NCBI RefSeq assembly: GCF_020781835.1 | Contig: NZ_JAJGNJ010000003.1 | Span: 124,001-188,000, forward strand | DNA length: 64,000 bases | Reading direction: 5' to 3' | Origin: Microbacterium testaceum | GTDB taxonomy: Bacteria; Actinomycetota; Actinomycetes; Actinomycetales; Microbacteriaceae | Part shown: piece after piece, positions 60,145 through 64,000 of the stretch | Position numbering within the stretch: position 1 is the first letter of the stretch | How the letters are laid out: the number at the start of each line of letters is the position of its first letter | The notes under the pieces: model-generated | The model's database searches: none | What the model saw: only the letters and a program-made list of their open reading frames with translations | What the model was told of the DNA's origin: nothing | Program-made: the position numbers and the translations under genes

Positions 60145-61227
60145 TCAGGCGATCCGCGTCCCCGGTGGCAGCCGCCGGGCGGGCGTGCGCGTGCGGGCGA
60201 TGCCCCACGCGAGCAGCCCCGCGCCCAGGAGCACCTGAAGGAACAGCCCGACGAACCAGCTCGGCACAGTGCCCTCGGTGCGGTCCTCCACCGAGTCGCC
60301 CGCGCCCGGCGGCATGTTCGCACAGGAGTCGTACTCCAGAGTCGGTTCGGGCGGGATCTGCGCGAGGCGCACCCCGGTGGCGATCTGTGAGAACAGATCC
60401 GACGGGTTGCCATAGGCGTCGTAGGTCGGTGGGGTCGCGTCGGCGAGGATCACGAAGGGGTTGGCCGCGAGCACGCCCCAGACGCGATCGAAACGCGGCA
60501 CTTCATTCGTGTACGACGAGGTGGTGCAGCCGATCTCCTCGACGCTCGGGCACTCGCTCGCATCGTCGGGGAAGTACGGATCGCACCCGACGGGCACGGC
60601 ATCCCAATCGATGTCACGCGTGGTGACGGTCTGCTCGGACCGCACTGCCGTACCGCCGAGCCCGAACGCGATGAGCGTTCCGACCGTCAGCGCGGCCACG
60701 ATCAGATAGGTGGTGGCCACCGAGAAGACCGGCCGCGCCACGATCGCGCTCGCCCCGACCCCGATGGCCGCGACCACGCCGACCTCGATCACCAGGATGC
60801 CGAGGGACGAGGCGATCACCGCCGGGTTCAGCTCGCCCGCGAGGGTCGCGATCACGAGGAACGGCACAGCGACGACGAGGAACGCGAGCCCCGAGATCCA
60901 CGCGGCCAGGAACTTGCCGAGCACGATCTCGGCCGTCGTCACCAGCGTCACCTGCACGGGCGCGAGAGTCGCGGCATCCCGATCGCCGTTGACGGCGCTG
61001 CCGCTGAGCGTCGGCGACACCAGCAGCACCAGCAGCAGGACGAACATGATGACGATCGAGTAGAACCAGCCGTTGCCGCCGCGGTTCAGCGAGAACGCCG
61101 AGAACGACAGCAGCAGCAACGCCAGGAGGACCACGGCGAAGATCCCGAGCAGCACGTACCAGGCGACCGACCGCACGCGCTGGCGCAAGTCGATGCCGAC
61201 GACGGTGCCGAGGCGGCGCAGGTTCAT
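60145..61227 (-). CDS. ABC transporter permease, ABC-2 type
   Basis: 360-residue membrane protein: one segment near the N-terminus (VAWYVLLGIFAVVLLALLLL), four more between ~65 and ~210, a large extracytoplasmic loop at ~215-320 containing four Cys (GCDPYFPDDASECPSVEEIG), and a last segment near 335-352. The Cys-rich outer loop is unusual for ABC-2 permeases and could be disulfide-bonded. Overlaps the ATPase gene by ATGA. Substrate unknown. Confidence 0.9.
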   Translation of the reverse strand: MNLRRLGTVVGIDLRQRVRSVAWYVLLGIFAVVLLALLLLSFSAFSLNRGGNGWFYSIVIMFVLLLVLLVSPTLSGSAVNGDRDAATLAPVQVTLVTTAEIVLGKFLAAWISGLAFLVVAVPFLVIATLAGELNPAVIASSLGILVIEVGVVAAIGVGASAIVARPVFSVATTYLIVAALTVGTLIAFGLGGTAVRSEQTVTTRDIDWDAVPVGCDPYFPDDASECPSVEEIGCTTSSYTNEVPRFDRVWGVLAANPFVILADATPPTYDAYGNPSDLFSQIATGVRLAQIPPEPTLEYDSCANMPPGAGDSVEDRTEGTVPSWFVGLFLQVLLGAGLLAWGIARTRTPARRLPPGTRIA

Positions 61228-62189
61228 TCGGGGCTCCCCTCGGCCGCGGTGTCTCCTCGCAGATCGAGGAAGGCGTGTTCGAGATCGCCCACGGCGGGCG
61301 CGAACTCGGTGACCGGGATACCGGCGCCCACGAGCGCGCGAAGCCCGGCCACGGCGGCCGACTCGTCCGCGAAGGGAACCAGCAGGTCGCGGCGATCGAT
61401 GCCGACATCGCCGACCCCTCGCCCCAGCGCCGCGGCCACGGCCTCGCGATCGGAACCGCTCCCCCGCGAGACGTCCGTCGCCACGCGCACGCGCCACGGC
61501 CGCACGCGGGTGGTCGCCGCGGCGACGCGATCGCGCCCGACCGTCCGCCCCTCGAGGAGGAAGACGGCGTCGTCGACCACTTCTTCGAGTTCGGACAGGA
61601 CGTGGCTCGAGATGAGGATCGTCCGGCCCTCGTCGGCCAACCGTCGCAGCAGCACCCGCAGCGCGATGCGCGCCTGCGGATCCAGACCGGATGCCGGTTC
61701 ATCGAGCAGCAGCACGCGCGGCTCGTGGACGAGCGCACGCGCCAGCGCCAGGCGCTGCTTCTGTCCGCGCGAGAGCACACGTGCGGCGGACCCTGCCAGT
61801 GCGGTCAGATCGACGAGATTCAAGAGCCGGTCGGCGCGCTCGCGGGCCTCGGCGCGGGAGAGGTCGTACAACTGCGCGGTCGCGATCAGCACCTCGCGCG
61901 CCGTGAGGCTCGGCCACGCGCCCAGAGAGTCCGGCATCCATCCGAGGAGTCGCCGTGCTCCCGCCGGATCGGCCACGGGATCGACGCCCGCGATCCGCAC
62001 CTCACCGTCGTCGGGACGCAAGAGAGAGGCGAGCATGAGCAACAGGGTCGTCTTGCCCGACCCGTTCGGACCGACCAAACCGGTGACCCGGCCCGGCTCG
62101 GCCGTGAAGGTCACGTCCGCCACCGCCGTCACGGCGCCGAACGCCCTCTTGACCTGTACTGCCTCGATGCCCGCGCCCCCTGCGTCCAT
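61224..62189 (-). CDS. ABC transporter ATP-binding protein
   Basis: 321-residue ATPase. Walker A GLVGPNGSGKTTLL (residues ~38-51), Q-loop at LLGWMPDSLG, signature VLSRGQKQRLALARAL (LSRGQ for LSGGQ), Walker B LLLDEPASGLDPQ and H-loop ILISSHVLSELEEV. The ~90-residue C-terminal part is the extra domain common in ABC-2 exporters. TAGGGT 6 bases before the ATG marks a leaderless promoter for this two-gene exporter. Confidence 0.96.
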   Translation of the reverse strand: MDAGGAGIEAVQVKRAFGAVTAVADVTFTAEPGRVTGLVGPNGSGKTTLLLMLASLLRPDDGEVRIAGVDPVADPAGARRLLGWMPDSLGAWPSLTAREVLIATAQLYDLSRAEARERADRLLNLVDLTALAGSAARVLSRGQKQRLALARALVHEPRVLLLDEPASGLDPQARIALRVLLRRLADEGRTILISSHVLSELEEVVDDAVFLLEGRTVGRDRVAAATTRVRPWRVRVATDVSRGSGSDREAVAAALGRGVGDVGIDRRDLLVPFADESAAVAGLRALVGAGIPVTEFAPAVGDLEHAFLDLRGDTAAEGSPE

Positions 62190-62239
62190 GCCCCCACCCT
62201 ACGGGGGCATGCCGACATGCCCCTGTCCCGGGCTTCGGT

Positions 62240-63169
62240 TCAGGACCCTGCGAGCGCGCGCCCGAGCGCGTCGCCCGACGCCCACGCGGTGCGCACCGCG
62301 GCCGACTCCCCCCACGCGTCACCGCACACCGACAGGCCGGGCGAACGGAAGAACGGTTCCCCGGTCGTGCGGACGGGCCGGGCGAAGGTCCACCGGTGCG
62401 CGTGCGCCGCGATCGGCTCGACGTCGATCCGCAGGAGGCGACGCGCAGCCGCGGTGACGGGGGCGATCGCGGCATCCGGATCGTCGAGGTGCCGCGCGGC
62501 CCGCTCTCCCGTGGTGTGCACGACGAGAACCGGGGCACCGTCGCCGCGGCGATCGCCGTCGTCGGCGAGGAACGCCACGTCGGGATCGCCGTTGATGAAC
62601 GCCCCGTGCAGGTCGACCGGCCATCGGCGCTCCTCCCAGCGCAGCGCGACGGCGATCACCGGCTCCCACTCCTGCGGAGAGACAGGGATGCCGTCGGCCA
62701 GCCGCCGCGCCTGCGGTTCGGGCATCGCGAGCACCACCTCGCCGGCATCCCGCCCGTCCACCCGGAAGGGGGCCGCGTGCTCGACCGTGCGCCCAGATTC
62801 GAGGTCGAGCCCGTCGGCGAGGTCGAGCGCGAGCGAACGCAGCCCGGCGGGTGCCGACCACCGCATCGGCCCGGTCTTGCGGGTCTCGATGCCGTCCGCG
62901 TCGATGGCGGAGAACGTGTCGGTCCACGATCGCGCGATCCCTCGGGCCTCCCAGTCGGCGACGACCCGCGCGAACCGCCGGTCGTCGCCGACGACGAAGT
63001 ACGACGCCCCGAGGTCGACCGGGCGCCCGTCGATCGTCCGACTCGCCAGACGCCCACCCGGTCGGCGCCCACGATCGAGCACGCGCGCCGAGCCTCCGGC
63101 GTCCCGCACCGCCCGCGCGCACGCGAGTCCCGAGATGCCGCCGCCGACCACCGTCACGTCCACCGTCAT
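62240..63169 (-). CDS. FAD-dependent amine oxidase-like protein (renalase-type)
   Basis: 309-residue flavoprotein: VDVTVVGGGISGLACARAVR at the N-terminus, RRPGGRLASRTIDGRPVDLG for the second FAD contact, ASYFVVGDDRRFARVVADWE, and SPGLSVCGDAWGESAAVRTA for the C-terminal FAD motif. It matches the small renalase-like group with a short substrate domain. Reaction unknown. AAGATGGCGG precedes the ATG at 63169. No operon partner is obvious. Confidence 0.9.
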   Translation of the reverse strand: MTVDVTVVGGGISGLACARAVRDAGGSARVLDRGRRPGGRLASRTIDGRPVDLGASYFVVGDDRRFARVVADWEARGIARSWTDTFSAIDADGIETRKTGPMRWSAPAGLRSLALDLADGLDLESGRTVEHAAPFRVDGRDAGEVVLAMPEPQARRLADGIPVSPQEWEPVIAVALRWEERRWPVDLHGAFINGDPDVAFLADDGDRRGDGAPVLVVHTTGERAARHLDDPDAAIAPVTAAARRLLRIDVEPIAAHAHRWTFARPVRTTGEPFFRSPGLSVCGDAWGESAAVRTAWASGDALGRALAGS

Positions 63170-63275
63170 GCCGCCATCTTCTCGACTCGGGCCCCGCGAT
63201 CGGCGGGGGCTTGCGCCTGCGCCCCGGGGCGCCTGCGACACACCCCCGGGAGGCGCGCGGGACCGGGGCTCGCGC

Positions 63276-64000
63276 CTACGCCCCGAAGAAGGCCACGCCC
63301 AGGTCGGGGTGGTCGACGAACACCCCATCGAGCGCCGCATCGCGCAGAACGGCCCACTCGCGCGCGTAATCGCCGAAGGCTGCGGGACCGCCGGGGCCTC
63401 GGAACGCCGGCAGCAGGAAGCGGTTCTCGGGACGACACGTCCACGTGAACACACGCAACCCGCGCTGCTGCGCCTGCCCGATGAACTCCGCGGGTCCCTG
63501 GGCGCGGCCCCGTCGGTCGGGCGCGAGGACCAACCGCTTGTCGGGGCTGATGCCGTCCACGTCGCGCGCGAGCGCGTCGAGTCCCGCGGGGGTGAGCATC
63601 GACGCGTACGACGCCGCATCCGTGCCGTCGCGTTCCCGCAGGTCCCACGGCGCACCCTCGGCTTCGATCAGCTGCACCAGCGGAACCCGGATGCCACGCT
63701 CCCGCAGCCGCTGCAGGACGAGGGGCTCGAACGACTCGATGACCAGCGCCGAGTCGTCCCACCAGGCGGCATCCCGCAGCTCCCTCTCGACGAGCGCCGC
63801 CACATCGAAGCCGGCGCGCGCGAAGAACGCGGCGTGCTTGATCTCCAGCACCACCCCGACGCCGCCGGCGCGGGCGAGGTCGAGGACGTCGCGAAGGCGC
63901 AGCACGGGATCCTCGTCGTCGTGAGCCGCGCTGCCCGGCCGCAGCGCCGGGATCCGCTCGCGGCAGCGGAGGGTCTGCAGCTCCGCCCACGTGAAGTCCT
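63276..64000 (-). CDS. Glycerophosphodiester phosphodiesterase, partial (N-terminus outside window)
   Basis: C-terminal ~240 residues of a GDPD TIM barrel. Seen: TWAELQTLRCRERIPALRPG at the edge, LRLRDVLDLARAGGVGVVLE, IKHAAFFARAG with the catalytic-region Glu/Lys of the LEIK motif, ALVIESFEPLVLQRLRE, LRVFTWTCRPENRFLLPAFR and DGVFVDHPDLGVAFFGA. The frame is open to the right edge. Hydrolyses glycerophosphodiesters to glycerol-3-phosphate and an alcohol; local partners are not visible. Confidence 0.93.
   Translation of the reverse strand, partial: DFTWAELQTLRCRERIPALRPGSAAHDDEDPVLRLRDVLDLARAGGVGVVLEIKHAAFFARAGFDVAALVERELRDAAWWDDSALVIESFEPLVLQRLRERGIRVPLVQLIEAEGAPWDLRERDGTDAASYASMLTPAGLDALARDVDGISPDKRLVLAPDRRGRAQGPAEFIGQAQQRGLRVFTWTCRPENRFLLPAFRGPGGPAAFGDYAREWAVLRDAALDGVFVDHPDLGVAFFGA

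Overview
The window reads as chromosomal DNA of a high-GC actinobacterium, most likely a Microbacteriaceae member close to Microbacterium. The signs are the strong GC bias at third codon positions, the very frequent GGATGCC/GGCATCC words, many genes that look leaderless (a TAnnnT hexamer 6-10 bases before ATG or GTG with no Shine-Dalgarno), and the sucCD / DUF6350 / purN / purH neighbourhood typical of the order. The genus call is inference.

Layout. 1-4.6 kb: a minus-strand sugar-uptake operon (LacI regulator, binding protein, two permeases, GH130 enzyme cut by the left edge). 4.7-8.5 kb: a flavin disulfide reductase, a MarR divergon with a 55-residue membrane peptide and a DUF7882-type protein, and a DUF1697 protein. 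8.6-12.4 kb: purH, purN and a DUF6350 membrane protein. 12.5-18.6 kb: a nitrite-reduction and siroheme operon (nirB, nirD, cysG-type, hemD-type, cbiX) whose genes all overlap by ATGA. 18.7-24.4 kb: a deazaflavin-type reductase, an AzgA purine permease, sucC/sucD, a deaminase and a GyrI-like protein. 24.6-29.9 kb: five tightly coupled genes (NAGPA-type phosphodiester glycosidase, GT2-GtrA fusion, DUF4956, VTC-type polyphosphate polymerase, Cthe_2159-like lipoprotein). 29.9-34.5 kb: a lower-GC accessory segment bordered by a broken molybdopterin oxidoreductase gene and carrying an XRE regulator, a Ser/Thr kinase and a TPR protein as one operon. 34.5-39.8 kb: narK, assimilatory nitrate reductase and its FAD/[2Fe-2S] partner. 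40-54.2 kb: mostly household genes (TetR, acyl-CoA dehydrogenase, AI-2E-type transporter, split NHEJ-type ligase and polymerase, SseB, PcrA helicase, membrane proteins, EamA transporter with its GntR regulator). 54.2-57.8 kb: a MurE-like ligase lacking its first domain, a 33-residue peptide made of YDPDGG repeats, a tRNA-like element, and two membrane-anchored nucleases. 57.8-64 kb: a Zur-type divergon (cysteine-free bL36 and a CobW-like protein), a DUF72 gene that appears to start with CTG, an ABC exporter, a flavin amine-oxidase-like protein and a glycerophosphodiester phosphodiesterase cut by the right edge.

Working together: narK, nasA and the flavoprotein at 35-40 kb plus nirBD and siroheme synthesis at 12.5-18.6 kb give a complete nitrate-to-ammonium assimilation route in two separated clusters, and GlnR-like sites precede both. 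The best candidates for undescribed systems are the XRE-kinase-TPR cassette, the polyphosphate-polymerase surface cluster, and the repeat peptide next to the truncated Mur ligase.
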